A DNA stretch of 64,000 bases from assembly GCF_009766095.1 (NCBI RefSeq), contig NZ_LMUD01000009.1:431151-495150 (forward strand), given 5' to 3'. The DNA is from Granulicella sp. S190 (GTDB lineage Bacteria; Acidobacteriota; Terriglobia; Terriglobales; Acidobacteriaceae). The notes below the pieces were generated by a model that was given only the letters and a program-made list of their open reading frames with translations, made no database searches and was not told the origin of the DNA. Made by a program: the position numbers and the translations under genes. This document shows positions 51,791 to 60,581 of this stretch, one piece after another (the stretch's first letter is position 1; every line of letters begins with the position of its first letter).

Positions 51791-53365
51791 CTAATTAGCA
51801 GGCTTACCCGGAGTCGGAGCAGCCTGCCGCGGCCCGCGCTCAGGCGTAGGAAGAACAGCCACGCTGCGATGCCCAGCAGGATCAACCGAGCGCACGCCGA
51901 AGACGACATTGTCCTTGGAGATAGCAAGCTTGAGGCTAAGCGCTGCCCCGGCACTGGCAGAGTCAGTCCACACCGGCTGGTCGGTCTCACGCCAGACCAC
52001 CTCGTAGGTGGTGCTGGCAGGTGCACCGGCAGGTGCCTGCCAGGTGAGCTCCGAGTTGTTGTCCAGCGCGGCGGTAAGAATGCGGACGTTCTGCGGCTCG
52101 CCGGGCGCCGAGGCCAGTGTAGCGAGCGTTGCAGCGTTGAGCCGCGCAACATTCGCAACGTAGTTGAAGTCCACGTACTGCAGCATGTCGCCGAACTGAA
52201 CGCCATTCTCAACCCGAATATCCTGGTGCTGGTGGTCGAAGTTCTCGGCCCACTCGGTAAATCGAACCGCAGCGAAGCCCTCCTGGTTGAAGCTCGTGTG
52301 ATCCCCGCCACGCAGAAAGCGGTCGCGGCGGAAGATCAGCACCGGGTGGAACGCCGGGATCATCCGCATAGCCATGTTGTGTGGCCGATTGGCAGGCGTA
52401 CCCGCCGAAAGGCGCTGCGAGCCGGGATGGAAATAGGTGGAGTCGACCTCGACAATCGTGCGGGCCAGTTCGCGGGAGGGGGAGTCGCCCTCCGCGCCGA
52501 GGCTCTGAATCGCGTGAATCTGCTCAGGCGTGGCGTTGGCCGGGATGCCCTCGGAGAAGACACGGACCGTGGTCTTGTCGGGGATATTCGGCGGGGTAGT
52601 ATTGCCGGGAGTCGTATCTCCGCCGACGATATCGTTGTTGAGCACTGCTTCCAGCTGCCAGTGCTCTTCTTTCGCCACTTTAGCAAGATGAGCGCTCCCG
52701 TTGAGGCCTTGCTCCTCGCCCGCTACTGCGACAAAGACGATCGTGCTGGGGAACTTCAGCTTCGACAGGACGCGAGCCGATGCAAGCGAGACCGCGACTC
52801 CACTGGCATCGTCGTTGGCGCCGGGTGCTGCGTCGTGGGAGTTTTCGTTCTTCGAGTTGCGAGAGTCATAGTGACCCGTGACAAGGACCATGCGCGCAGC
52901 CTGGGCCGGGTCCGTCCCGCGAAGGATGGCGTAGACGTTGCTGATTCTGGTTGGCTTCGTGATCCGGGCGTAGGGTGCCGTACTGGCAGGCTCGATGAAG
53001 GTGTCGCGTTTGACCTCGAGGCAGTTGCCGCAGGCGGCGGAGATGGCTTTGAACTCGGATTCGATCCAGTCGGCGGCCGCGTTGACGCCGGTGTTCGGCG
53101 CAAGGTCGGTATCCATGCTGGAGAGCGTGCTGCGATTGTTGAACGAGACCAGCTTCGTGATGGTCGCTTTGATCTGGTCGGGTGAGACCTGCTGCAGCGC
53201 GGCGGCGATTGCAGGGTCTGCCGGTGCAGGTGTGATCGGTCTGCCGGTGGTAAGCGGCTGCTGGGCGTACAGCAGGCTGCAGGCGAGCAAGCTGGCCGCA
53301 GCAACCGTACGAGAAGGAAAGATCATCCGATGCAGTCGTGTAGGGACGAGAGAGACAGCGGTCAC
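51791..53365 (-). CDS. Exported M28-family metallopeptidase with C-terminal Fn3-like domain
   Basis: 524 residues. Signal peptide SRTVAAASLLACSLLYAQQ. The zinc peptidase core has VTGHYDSRNS (His, Asp), GANDDASGVA (bridging Asp), AVAGEEQGLNGS (catalytic Glu-Glu), LNNDIVGGD (Asp) and FLRGGDHTSFN (His). The C-terminus (about residues 420-510; LTWQAPAGAPASTTYEVVW) resembles a fibronectin-III domain. Probably an aminopeptidase outside the inner membrane. The GTG at 53365 is chosen because AAGGAG lies 9 bases upstream; an ATG at 53326 is the bare signal-peptide start. Confidence 0.9.
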   Translation of the reverse strand: MTAVSLVPTRLHRMIFPSRTVAAASLLACSLLYAQQPLTTGRPITPAPADPAIAAALQQVSPDQIKATITKLVSFNNRSTLSSMDTDLAPNTGVNAAADWIESEFKAISAACGNCLEVKRDTFIEPASTAPYARITKPTRISNVYAILRGTDPAQAARMVLVTGHYDSRNSKNENSHDAAPGANDDASGVAVSLASARVLSKLKFPSTIVFVAVAGEEQGLNGSAHLAKVAKEEHWQLEAVLNNDIVGGDTTPGNTTPPNIPDKTTVRVFSEGIPANATPEQIHAIQSLGAEGDSPSRELARTIVEVDSTYFHPGSQRLSAGTPANRPHNMAMRMIPAFHPVLIFRRDRFLRGGDHTSFNQEGFAAVRFTEWAENFDHQHQDIRVENGVQFGDMLQYVDFNYVANVARLNAATLATLASAPGEPQNVRILTAALDNNSELTWQAPAGAPASTTYEVVWRETDQPVWTDSASAGAALSLKLAISKDNVVFGVRSVDPAGHRSVAVLPTPERGPRQAAPTPGKPAN

Positions 53366-53526
53366 GAAAATATTCTCCTTGTGCAAAAAACCGAAGTGCT
53401 GCATAGATCGTATGCTTGACGAATGGGCGGGACGGTCGCTAAATAAATAGCAAGGGCGCCCGCGGGGATGTTCCCTGTAATCCTAATAGACGGGCGAGCG
53501 GACCCAAAGACCCTGGAGGCAAGATC

Positions 53527-53727
53527 ATGGCTGTTGTTTGTCCTGAGTGCGATAACCCGATTGTCGTGGACCCGGATGAAGTGGAAGAGGGTGAGACCCT
53601 GCAGTGCGACGAGTGCGGCATCGACCTTGAAGTAGTTTCGGTCGATCCGCTGGAGCTGGCAGCCGTCGACGAGGCGGGCTATGACGACGAAGACACAACC
53701 CACGCCGGCGACGAGGAAGACGAGTAA
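53527..53727 (+). CDS. LysW-like small zinc-ribbon protein
   Basis: 66 residues. [39 protein letters not shown]: two CxxC pairs and the EGE/CDECG-LEVV pattern of LysW, the amino-group carrier of lysine/arginine biosynthesis. The tail is acidic and ends in Glu (AGDEEDE) but lacks the EDWGE ending of proven carriers. No LysX, LysZ or LysY gene is near, so another carrier role is possible. GGAGG is 7 bases before the ATG. Confidence 0.75.
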   Translation: MAVVCPECDNPIVVDPDEVEEGETLQCDECGIDLEVVSVDPLELAAVDEAGYDDEDTTHAGDEEDE

Positions 53728-53765
53728 CGGCGGATCTGGATGGAGATAGCCGTATACTGAAAGCT

Positions 53766-54152
53766 ATGAAGCGCACTGATCTTTTGTTCCGTTCATTTGC
53801 CGGGAAGGTCATTCTGGCCTCTTGCTCGATGCTGATACTCTCCGGAGCAGTATCGTCTGTCTCTGCGCTTGCGGAGCAGCGTGGCCCTGTCCAGCGCGTG
53901 GTTCAAGGCAAGGTCACCGATACCGGGGGGACGATTGTGAAGGGTGCCATCGTCTATCTCAAGGACGACCACAGCCTCTCCGTCAAGAGTTACTTCTCTG
54001 ATGAGCAAGGCGAATATCGCTTCGGACAACTCGCGCAAAACACCGACTACGAGATCTGGGCTGAGAACAACGGGAAAAAGAGCGCGGTGAAGACGATCAG
54101 CTCATTCGACAACAAGAATCAATTTTTCATCGACCTGAAGCTCGGAAAATAA
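53766..54152 (+). CDS. Exported carboxypeptidase-regulatory-like beta-sandwich protein
   Basis: 128 residues. Signal peptide region VILASCSMLILSGAVSSVSA, then a single transthyretin-like domain with VVQGKVTDTGGTIVKGAIVY, YFSDEQGEYRFGQLAQNTDY and FFIDLKLG. Such domains occur alone or at the N-terminus of TonB-dependent transporters in Acidobacteriota. The standalone function is unknown. A terminator follows. Confidence 0.82.
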   Translation: MKRTDLLFRSFAGKVILASCSMLILSGAVSSVSALAEQRGPVQRVVQGKVTDTGGTIVKGAIVYLKDDHSLSVKSYFSDEQGEYRFGQLAQNTDYEIWAENNGKKSAVKTISSFDNKNQFFIDLKLGK

Positions 54153-54169
54153 AGACTTCGTAATTCGCA

Positions 54170-54213
54170 AAAAGCAATGGCGCCGGATCAGACGATTCGG
54201 CGCCGTTGCTTTT
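54170..54213 (+). terminator. Intrinsic terminator between convergent genes
   Basis: GCAA-GGCGCCG, 12-base loop, CGGCGCC-TTGC followed by TTTT. On the minus strand AAAGCAA with TTTTTGCG downstream also gives a T-run, so it may serve the ferritin-like gene too. Confidence 0.8.
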
Positions 54214-54224
54214 GCGGTCAGAAG

Positions 54225-54698
54225 TTAGTCGGCAATGCCGGGATTGGGTGGGTCGATGCCCAGCGCCGTGGCAAGAGCGGTAAGGTGATCCTGCTCCTGC
54301 ATCAGAATCTCGCGAATCGACTCGCCGATGGCGAACTCGTTCAGTTCGTCGCACTGCTTCACGCGGCGGCGGTAGTTGGCAATCGTCTCACGCTCATTTT
54401 CGAGATCGAAGCGAAGCATCTCCTCGGCCTTCTCGGAGGTCTTGACCGGCTTGGGAACAACTGAAGGCATGCCGCCGAGATAGTCCACATGATTTGCGAT
54501 CGCGATGGCGTGGGCCAGCTCCTCGGCCGCGTGGACGGCGAGCTCGTCGGCGATGTTCATGTACTGCGCGCCCTTCAGTACCTGCGAGTAGTTCACATAG
54601 GCGATGATCGCCTGGTACTCGCGAGAGAGATCTTCGTTGAGTAGATCGATGAGCTTTTCGCGCGTGATGGCGGGTGATGCACTTGCTTTGTCGGACAT
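54225..54698 (-). CDS. Ferritin-like (bacterioferritin-type) diiron protein
   Basis: 157 residues, four-helix bundle. Diiron ligands are visible as NEDLSREYQAIIAYVNY (Glu), AAEELAHAIAIANHVDYLGG (Glu-x2-His), FDLENERETIANY (Glu) and MQEQDHLTAL (Glu-x2-His). It likely stores or oxidises iron in the cytoplasm; no haem-binding Met can be assigned. The ATG at 54698 has GGAG at 5 bases. Confidence 0.85.
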   Translation of the reverse strand: MSDKASASPAITREKLIDLLNEDLSREYQAIIAYVNYSQVLKGAQYMNIADELAVHAAEELAHAIAIANHVDYLGGMPSVVPKPVKTSEKAEEMLRFDLENERETIANYRRRVKQCDELNEFAIGESIREILMQEQDHLTALATALGIDPPNPGIAD

Positions 54699-54837
54699 GT
54701 CTTCTCCAGTAAATTTTCGTTTTTGTTGTCTGAGATGCACGAAGCCAGCCTCGAGTTTATGACGTCCTGATACTGTTTCCCAAAAGGGAAACTAAATATA
54801 CTGACCCCAAAGACGGTTAAGGTAGGAGCAGGATGCG

Positions 54838-54936
54838 ATGAAGCTGATCTTTCTCTATGGCATGCCGGCAACGGGCAAGCTGACCGTCGCGCAGGAGAGA
54901 ACGCAACTAAAACCTCACGTCAAACTCCTGACGTGA
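54838..54936 (+). pseudogene. N-terminal remnant of a P-loop kinase-like gene
   Basis: An ATG at 54838 with AGGAG 12 bases upstream starts MKLIFLYGMPATGKLTVAQE, a Walker A motif (GMPATGKLT) in the exact N-terminal setting of small AAA/shikimate-kinase-like proteins. After about 20 residues the resemblance ends; the frame stops at 54936 inside the galU terminator. Only the first fifth or less of a normal gene is left, so it is a truncated relic. Confidence 0.6.
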
Positions 54937-54938
54937 GG
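54905..54938 (-). terminator. galU terminator
   Basis: On the minus strand CCTCACGTCA, loop GGAGTT, TGACGTGAGG, then TTTTAGTT: a perfect 10-bp stem and T-run, 25 bases past the galU stop. Confidence 0.88.
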
Positions 54939-54962
54939 CCGGCAGAATGCTGCGGCTTAGTT

Positions 54963-55871
54963 CTAGATCGGAAAAGCCTTCAGCCACTCGCGAAACGAAG
55001 GCCCAAGTTCCTTATTCTTAAGCGCAAACTCGACGGTAGCCCGCAGAAAGCCCTGTTTATCGCCGGCGTCGTGCCGCTTGCCCTCGTAGACGAAGCCGTA
55101 AACCTTCTCATATTGCAGCAGCGCCTTGATGCCGTCGGTAAGTTGCAGCTCGCCTCCCGCGCCGGGCGTAATGTGCTCCAGCATGTCGAAGATACGAGGC
55201 GTAAGGATGTAGCGGCCGATGATGGCGTTCTGCGAGGGCGCGTCTTCAGGTTTCGGCTTTTCGACCATGTTTTTCACGGCCAGCAGACGCGGATTCTTCG
55301 GATCAGGCGTGCAGTCGAGACAGCCATAGTTCTGGATAGCCGCGCCTTCGACAACCTCGGAGCCAAGAATGCTCGACATCTCTCCGTTTATCGCCTGCGT
55401 CTCGTTGAAGGCCTCCACCATCTGCCTCATGCACGGAATGGCGGCATCCACAATGTCGTCCGGAAGCAGAACGGCGAACGGCTCATCGCCAACGAGCTCC
55501 TTCGCCATTAGCACGGCATGGCCCAGTCCCAGCGGCGCAGGCTGCCGCGTATACGTGATCTTGGCCAGCTTCGAGACCGAACGCGCAACTTCCAGCAGCG
55601 CGGTCTTATTCTTCGCCGCAAGCGAGGCTTCAAGCTCTGGGCTGGAGTCGAAGTGGTCCTCCATCGTGGACTTGCCCCGTCCAGTCACGATGATGATCTC
55701 GGTGCATCCAGCCGCGACGGCCTCCTCCACGCCGTACTGAATCAAAGGCTTGTCGACGAGGCAGAGCATCTCTTTGGGGGTGGCCTTGGTGGCGGGAAGG
55801 AAGCGCGTGCCCATACCTGCGGCAGGAAAGACTGCTTTACGAATCTTCTGGCGAGTCATGGTTTCGGTCAT
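54963..55871 (-). CDS. galU: UTP--glucose-1-phosphate uridylyltransferase
   Basis: 302 residues. It makes UDP-glucose for polysaccharides and glycolipids. Nucleotide site AAGMGTRFLPATKATPKEML, then DKPLIQYGVEEAVAAG, RQPAPLGLGHAVLMAKELVG, LLPDDIVD and the C-terminal KRHDAGDKQGFLRATVEF, all typical of GalU. AAAGGAGTTG precedes the ATG at 55871, which also fits the family length; the longer frame is rejected. Confidence 0.95.
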   Translation of the reverse strand: MTETMTRQKIRKAVFPAAGMGTRFLPATKATPKEMLCLVDKPLIQYGVEEAVAAGCTEIIIVTGRGKSTMEDHFDSSPELEASLAAKNKTALLEVARSVSKLAKITYTRQPAPLGLGHAVLMAKELVGDEPFAVLLPDDIVDAAIPCMRQMVEAFNETQAINGEMSSILGSEVVEGAAIQNYGCLDCTPDPKNPRLLAVKNMVEKPKPEDAPSQNAIIGRYILTPRIFDMLEHITPGAGGELQLTDGIKALLQYEKVYGFVYEGKRHDAGDKQGFLRATVEFALKNKELGPSFREWLKAFPI

Positions 55872-56017
55872 CAACTCCTTTGATGCAAACACGGTTACTG
55901 GAAATGCTAGCAGGGCAGCATCAAAAATTGCATGACCCAATCGGGTCGGGTAAAACGGCTCAGCCTCTGCGGCGAACGATTAGGCTGACCATGTCGCCTG
56001 CCGCATATATTGAGCCG

Positions 56018-57793
56018 CTACAGCACCGGCGAGTCGTCATGAAGCATGGCCTTCCGTACAACCTTGATCGGGGCAAATCCCTGCCTCATAAAGTTGTCGT
56101 GGAAGGTCTGCAGATTGAAGGCTGCACCCTCTTTCTTCATCATATCGGCGCGCAGCTTCATGATCTCCAGCTTACCCAGCGTGTAGTACAGATACGTCGC
56201 ATCGGCAGTGCCGCGCTTGGTCTCAACCAGGCCCACCGAGTGAGACTGGTACCCATCGGTGACGAAGAAGTTCACCGCCTGGTCGAAGGTGAACTGGCCC
56301 GTGTGAAGCTTGATGGAGTTGACGAAGCGCGCATCGCGCAGCAGCGCATCCTGAATCTGGCCCAGGCGAATCAGCTTCGCCTCGCGCTCATCCTTCGCGC
56401 CTGTGCCCGGTTGGCCGTAGCCCTGGTCCAGCATCATCTGCTCGGTGTAATGTGCCCAGCCTTCGATATTCGTGTTCGCTCCAAGAACCTTGCGAACGGT
56501 CGAAGGAAACTGCGGGGTCCACAGGAACTGAATGTAGTGGCCGGGGTAAGCCTCATGCACGCTCGTGCTGATGATCGTACCGACATTGAACTCCGCCATA
56601 TGCTCGGCGATGTGCTCCGGCGTCCAGTCTTTTTCAGGCAGCGTCACATTGAAGTACGCCTTGGTGGAGTGGGTCTCGAACGGGCCCGGAGGGTCCATCG
56701 AGGCCGAGGTCGTAGCACGCTCAAACGGCGGTGTCTCTTCGAGCGTCGGCTCGACCTTCGAGGGGATCGTGATGATGTGGTGCGTGTTGATGAACTCGAT
56801 CAGGCTTGCAAACGTATCGTTGAAGGTGCTCAGCAGCTTGTCGGGCGCAGGATGAATCGTCGCCAGCTCAGCCAGAACCTCCTGCGGAGTCTTGCTCGGG
56901 TCCACTTCCTTCGCCACCCGGGCAAACTCGGCCTGGTTCTTGTGCAGATCCGCATAGGCGATCTCAAGCAGGCGGTCGAGCGGTGTATCCACCATCTCGT
57001 CATAGCTCAGCTTCTTCGCAAACGTCTCAGCGCCGAACTTGAAGTCGCCGTTCGAGCGCGGCAGCAGGTCCGACTTGAGCCACGCCCCGTAGGACTGAAG
57101 CGCTTCGATCACGGCAGCGTTCGACTTCGCAAAGGCAGCCTTCGTGCCTGCATCCGTTGCGTCGGTGAACGCAGACGGAACGTCGTTCTGGAAGAAGCTG
57201 ACGTCGCCGCCGATCTGCTCCAGCGCAATCTCGGTATAGATATGGGGAGGATTCTTCAGGTTCTTACGCGCCTCCTGCAGAGCCTGCGGCATCTGCTTCT
57301 CGCGCTCCACCAGAGCCTTCAGACGAACATCGGCAGGCGCGTAAGGCCGCTCCATAATCACGAACGCAGCGCTGGTGATGCCGGAGGAGTAGTTGTCCGG
57401 GTTCTTCTCCCACGGGCGTATCACCTCAAGCGTCAGCAGCGTGCTGCGGATGCTGTTCAGCAGAATCTGCCGGTCGGCGGCAACCGAGGCATCCAGGGCC
57501 GACGGATCGATGCCCTCAACCTTCTTCTCATACGCATGAAGAGCGGCAACCTGTCTTTGGATGTTCCCTGCGGAGTAGTCCTCCAGCTGGGTGTCGTACT
57601 GGTGTAGACCGTTCGCGGTGCCGTTGGTCGGCCCGAAGTGAAAGTAAACATCGGAGAAGTACTGGTCCGCCACATAGTTGAACGTCTGGCCGCCGCCATC
57701 GGCAGAGACGCGCTGGCCGTGAGCCACAGGCCCCGGTGAGAGGAGGAACGTTACAAGCAGGAGAGTCGAAAGGAACGGGCGTCTCATTGACAT
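56018..57793 (-). CDS. Exported DUF885-family metallopeptidase-like protein
   Basis: 591 residues. Signal peptide (RRPFLSTLLLVTFLLSPGPV, cleavage near AHGQ). The helical body matches DUF885: SVHEAYPGHYIQFLW contains the HExxxxH-type zinc motif and GWAHYTEQMMLDQGYG supplies the following Glu. Members are thought to be zinc peptidases but few are tested. ATG codons at 57793 and 57787 are possible starts. The opposite strand is open for 575 codons here, an artefact of codon composition. Confidence 0.87.
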   Translation of the reverse strand: MSMRRPFLSTLLLVTFLLSPGPVAHGQRVSADGGGQTFNYVADQYFSDVYFHFGPTNGTANGLHQYDTQLEDYSAGNIQRQVAALHAYEKKVEGIDPSALDASVAADRQILLNSIRSTLLTLEVIRPWEKNPDNYSSGITSAAFVIMERPYAPADVRLKALVEREKQMPQALQEARKNLKNPPHIYTEIALEQIGGDVSFFQNDVPSAFTDATDAGTKAAFAKSNAAVIEALQSYGAWLKSDLLPRSNGDFKFGAETFAKKLSYDEMVDTPLDRLLEIAYADLHKNQAEFARVAKEVDPSKTPQEVLAELATIHPAPDKLLSTFNDTFASLIEFINTHHIITIPSKVEPTLEETPPFERATTSASMDPPGPFETHSTKAYFNVTLPEKDWTPEHIAEHMAEFNVGTIISTSVHEAYPGHYIQFLWTPQFPSTVRKVLGANTNIEGWAHYTEQMMLDQGYGQPGTGAKDEREAKLIRLGQIQDALLRDARFVNSIKLHTGQFTFDQAVNFFVTDGYQSHSVGLVETKRGTADATYLYYTLGKLEIMKLRADMMKKEGAAFNLQTFHDNFMRQGFAPIKVVRKAMLHDDSPVL

Positions 57794-57889
57794 TGCTAAT
57801 GAGTCTACGGCAACCTGCAGCAAATTTGCTGTACGAAACTCGCCGCCCAGAGCCTGTTCGAATTACTTCCTCAAGCCGGCATCGACGAA

Positions 57890-59122
57890 CTAGCTACTCG
57901 CGAAACGCAGCTCTCTTCGGCGGGCCAGAATATAGACTGCGACCAGCGCAGCGGTAAAGCCTGCCCCGGCACCCACAGCGAGCGACCAGCGCGGGCCAAA
58001 GTGGTTGGCAACCCAGCCAACGATCGGAGCGCCAATCGTCATTCCACCAAGTGCAATGCCGACTCGGAGAGCCATCACCCTGCCGCGCATCGAAGGTTCT
58101 GTCGAGAGCTGCATGATGCTGTTCGTGCCGTTGGTGAAGGTCAGTACAGCTGCGCCGCTGACCGCGAGAGCAGCCGCAAACCACCAGTATCCCGGCGCGA
58201 GTGCGGCAAGCGTACAGCCCAGCCCGAAGACACCGGCTCCTATCGACAGCGACGCTAAGCTTGGTCTCTTCCGGCCGGCAGCAAACAACGCTCCTGACAG
58301 AGTCCCCACTGCCATGATGGAGGAGAGCAAGCCGAAGCCACGCGCGTCGGAGTGAAAGACGTTCACGGCCATAGTCGCGATAAAGATTGGAGTATTCAGC
58401 CCGAAGGTGCCGATCAGAAACAGCATGATCAGGATCGCCCTGAGATCCGGCTCTCTCCACACGTAACGGAAACCCTTGAGAAATCCAGCCGTCGTGCGAT
58501 GCGCTCTGGCGCTCGCATGCAGTTCGGTAAGGCGGAAGAAAGACATCGAGAGGAGGACCGCTCCGAACGAAAACCCATTCAGAAGAAAGGCCCATCCAAT
58601 GCCGACCTTTGCGATAAGAAGGCCAGCAACTGCGGGACCGATCATCTGTGCAGCATTGAAGGAAGTTGAGTTCAATGCGACGGCATTAGAGAGATCCGCA
58701 TCGCCCACCATCTCCGCAACGAAGGTCTGTCTCACAGGGGCATCCAGCGCGGCGGCAGAGCCGGACAGGAAGGCGAACACGTACACGTGCCACAGCCGGA
58801 CGATTCCTGCAACCGTAAGAGCTCCCAGGGCAAGCGCAAGCACTCCCATGGAAGCCTGGGTCAGCATCAGGAGCTTGCGCTGATTCAGCCGGTCTGCTGC
58901 CGAGCCCGTCCAGGGCAGGAACAGAAGCTGCGGTGCGAACTGCAGGCCCATCACGATACCCAGCGCCGACGCGTCATGATGCGTCAACTGAGTCAGCACG
59001 AGCCAGTCTTGCGCGACGCGCTGCATCCACGTCCCGACGTTCGACACCAGAGAGCCTGCCGTCCACAAGCGGAAGTTGAAGCTTCTCAGGGAGCGAAAAG
59101 TACCGGCCACATGGTTCTTCAT
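57890..59122 (-). CDS. MFS efflux transporter (EntS-like)
   Basis: 410 residues, about twelve membrane helices. RSLRSFNFRLWTAGSLVSNV and GTWMQRVAQDWLVLTQL at the start and AADRLNQRKLLMLTQASMGV in loop 2-3 match the MFS_3/EntS group of exporters. The start overlaps the previous stop (ATGA). It is the last of four genes beginning with a MarR regulator, which suggests inducible export of a toxic or secreted compound (inference). Confidence 0.88.
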   Translation of the reverse strand: MKNHVAGTFRSLRSFNFRLWTAGSLVSNVGTWMQRVAQDWLVLTQLTHHDASALGIVMGLQFAPQLLFLPWTGSAADRLNQRKLLMLTQASMGVLALALGALTVAGIVRLWHVYVFAFLSGSAAALDAPVRQTFVAEMVGDADLSNAVALNSTSFNAAQMIGPAVAGLLIAKVGIGWAFLLNGFSFGAVLLSMSFFRLTELHASARAHRTTAGFLKGFRYVWREPDLRAILIMLFLIGTFGLNTPIFIATMAVNVFHSDARGFGLLSSIMAVGTLSGALFAAGRKRPSLASLSIGAGVFGLGCTLAALAPGYWWFAAALAVSGAAVLTFTNGTNSIMQLSTEPSMRGRVMALRVGIALGGMTIGAPIVGWVANHFGPRWSLAVGAGAGFTAALVAVYILARRRELRFASS

Positions 59123-59448
59123 GTGCGTTCCGGCGCGTTGCCCCCATGAAACTGGCCGAAGTGACGCGCAGAAAAGATGCTGATAAGCAGCGCTCCCAGG
59201 CCAAACGCAAGAGTGTGGCTCGTAGCCCGCAAATCGAAAGCACCGACGCGCGCGACCAGCAGGTATCCAACCACCGCGTTGAAGAATCCCCAGACAACGT
59301 TGACCGTCGCGGAGGAGAGCCCTTCACCGGGCGGTTTTGCAAAGGGACTTTGAAAGGCGCGTCCCATCATGCCGGAGACAAAGTGAGGGATGGCGTTTAC
59401 CGCAAAAACTGCCCCGAAAAAATACGACACAAGCCAAGGCCAATTCAT
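59119..59448 (-). CDS. Small membrane protein of unknown function
   Basis: 109 residues with three to four hydrophobic segments: WPWLVSYFFGAVFAVNAIPH, VNVVWGFFNAVVGYLLVARV and LAFGLGALLISIFSARHF. It contains IPHFVSGMMGRAFQSPFAKP, seen in small proteins of this type. Overlaps of 4 bases with the genes on both sides indicate tight coupling. Confidence 0.75.
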   Translation of the reverse strand: MNWPWLVSYFFGAVFAVNAIPHFVSGMMGRAFQSPFAKPPGEGLSSATVNVVWGFFNAVVGYLLVARVGAFDLRATSHTLAFGLGALLISIFSARHFGQFHGGNAPERT

Positions 59449-60029
59449 AGTGTTGCGCTCTTTCTTCCCAACGAACTCTCCAGCAGCGCGATGATCTCCT
59501 GCGTAGATCCAGTCTCGCCGAGGCGAGGGAAGACGCTCCTGATGCTGTACTCGTGCGCCTCCTCCCGAAGATCGGTCATCGCATCGAGTGCAAGGGTCAC
59601 ATGGAATCCCTGCTCGTAGGCCTGGCGGGCGGTCGCCTCAACGCCAACCGATGTTGCCACTCCAGTCACAACAACCTGGGTAACGCCTAGCGCCTTCAGT
59701 TGGCGCTCAAGATCTGTCGTTGCGAATGCGCCCCAGCTTCGTTTCGTGATGACAATATCGCTCGGTTGCTGATCCAGCTGCGGCAGAAGGTCTGCCCATC
59801 CCTCGGAAAACGAGAGGTTGCCGCGCGGACCCTGTTCCGTGCGGCCCGGTGCACGCCCCGTCACATTCACCAGCACCACGGGAAGGTTCTTTGCGCGGAA
59901 GACATCCAGCAGCTCCCGCGTCCGGTCAACGATCTCGCCAATAGGATGAAGGAGCTTCTGATCGGCTATCCCCCTCTGCAGGTCAATGACAATCAACGCG
60001 GTGGTGGGATCAAGTGCAGTAAGCGGCAT
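59445..60029 (-). CDS. Isochorismatase/cysteine-hydrolase family protein without the Cys
   Basis: 194 residues. The catalytic Asp is in TALIVIDLQRGIAD and the Lys in VITKRSWGAF, but the nucleophile position in VVTGVATSVGVEATARQA is Gly instead of Cys. True isochorismatases also lack the Cys, so it may cleave a vinyl ether or be a non-classical hydrolase. AAGGAG lies 10 bases before the ATG. Second gene of the MarR operon. Confidence 0.83.
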   Translation of the reverse strand: MPLTALDPTTALIVIDLQRGIADQKLLHPIGEIVDRTRELLDVFRAKNLPVVLVNVTGRAPGRTEQGPRGNLSFSEGWADLLPQLDQQPSDIVITKRSWGAFATTDLERQLKALGVTQVVVTGVATSVGVEATARQAYEQGFHVTLALDAMTDLREEAHEYSIRSVFPRLGETGSTQEIIALLESSLGRKSATL

Positions 60030-60080
60030 TGAATTCTTCTCCTTGTATAAAAATCAAAGTCGGTCACAAGCAGGGGCGAG

Positions 60081-60533
60081 CTAATCTTCAGCAAGCCGCC
60101 TCAGCAACTCCAGCGCTTCCACAAGCTTTTCCTGCTCGCCGGCAGAGAGCCTCTGCGAAATGGTTGTAGTGAGCCAGTCCTGTCTCGCGGCCCTGCCCTC
60201 CTCAAGCCACTTCAGGCATTTGGGCGTGAGAGACATCAGGGTTTGGCGCCCGTCGTCTGGGTCAGGCGCACCACGGACCAGGCCAGTCTCCTGCAGTGGC
60301 ATCACCACAGCGCTCATGGACTGGGGGCGCATGCCTTCCACTCGCGCCAGGCTTGAAACCGTAGCCGGGCCATCCTTTTCCAGTCGAAGAACGACAGAGA
60401 CTTGGGACTGTGTAAGATCGCTGCGCCCGCCATGCTCGCGTAAGCGCAGCTTCAGCTTGCGGGATGTCGCACGAATCTCGGCAGCAAGTGTCGAAGCGAG
60501 ATTTCTCTGCGAAGATAACTTTCGATTGCTCAC
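60081..60533 (-). CDS. MarR-family transcriptional regulator
   Basis: 150 residues, winged helix. LTQSQVSVVLRLEKDGPATV, SSLARVEGMRPQSMSAVVMP and LVRGAPDPDDGRQTLMSLT (wing) are characteristic. The start is a GTG at 60533. It heads the operon with the hydrolase, the small membrane protein and the MFS exporter and probably represses it until a ligand binds. An A/T-rich palindrome lies just upstream. Confidence 0.9.
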   Translation of the reverse strand: MSNRKLSSQRNLASTLAAEIRATSRKLKLRLREHGGRSDLTQSQVSVVLRLEKDGPATVSSLARVEGMRPQSMSAVVMPLQETGLVRGAPDPDDGRQTLMSLTPKCLKWLEEGRAARQDWLTTTISQRLSAGEQEKLVEALELLRRLAED

Positions 60534-60540
60534 TCAATCA

Positions 60541-60554
60541 ATATGTCATATATG
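60541..60554 (-). promoter_or_regulatory. A/T palindrome before the MarR gene
   Basis: ATATG-T-CATAT overlapping CATATATG, 8-21 bases upstream of the GTG. Position and symmetry fit a MarR operator or an extended -10 region; short and unproven. Confidence 0.35.
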
Positions 60555-60581
60555 CAGACAAACTGTAAAGTTTACCTGTCC

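Noticed and set aside
55880-57607. A 575-codon open frame antisense to the DUF885 gene
   Set aside because: It lacks a ribosome site and family motifs and is rich in Arg, Leu and His, as expected for the complement of a G+C-rich gene with strong codon bias. The minus-strand gene has a signal peptide and a zinc motif.
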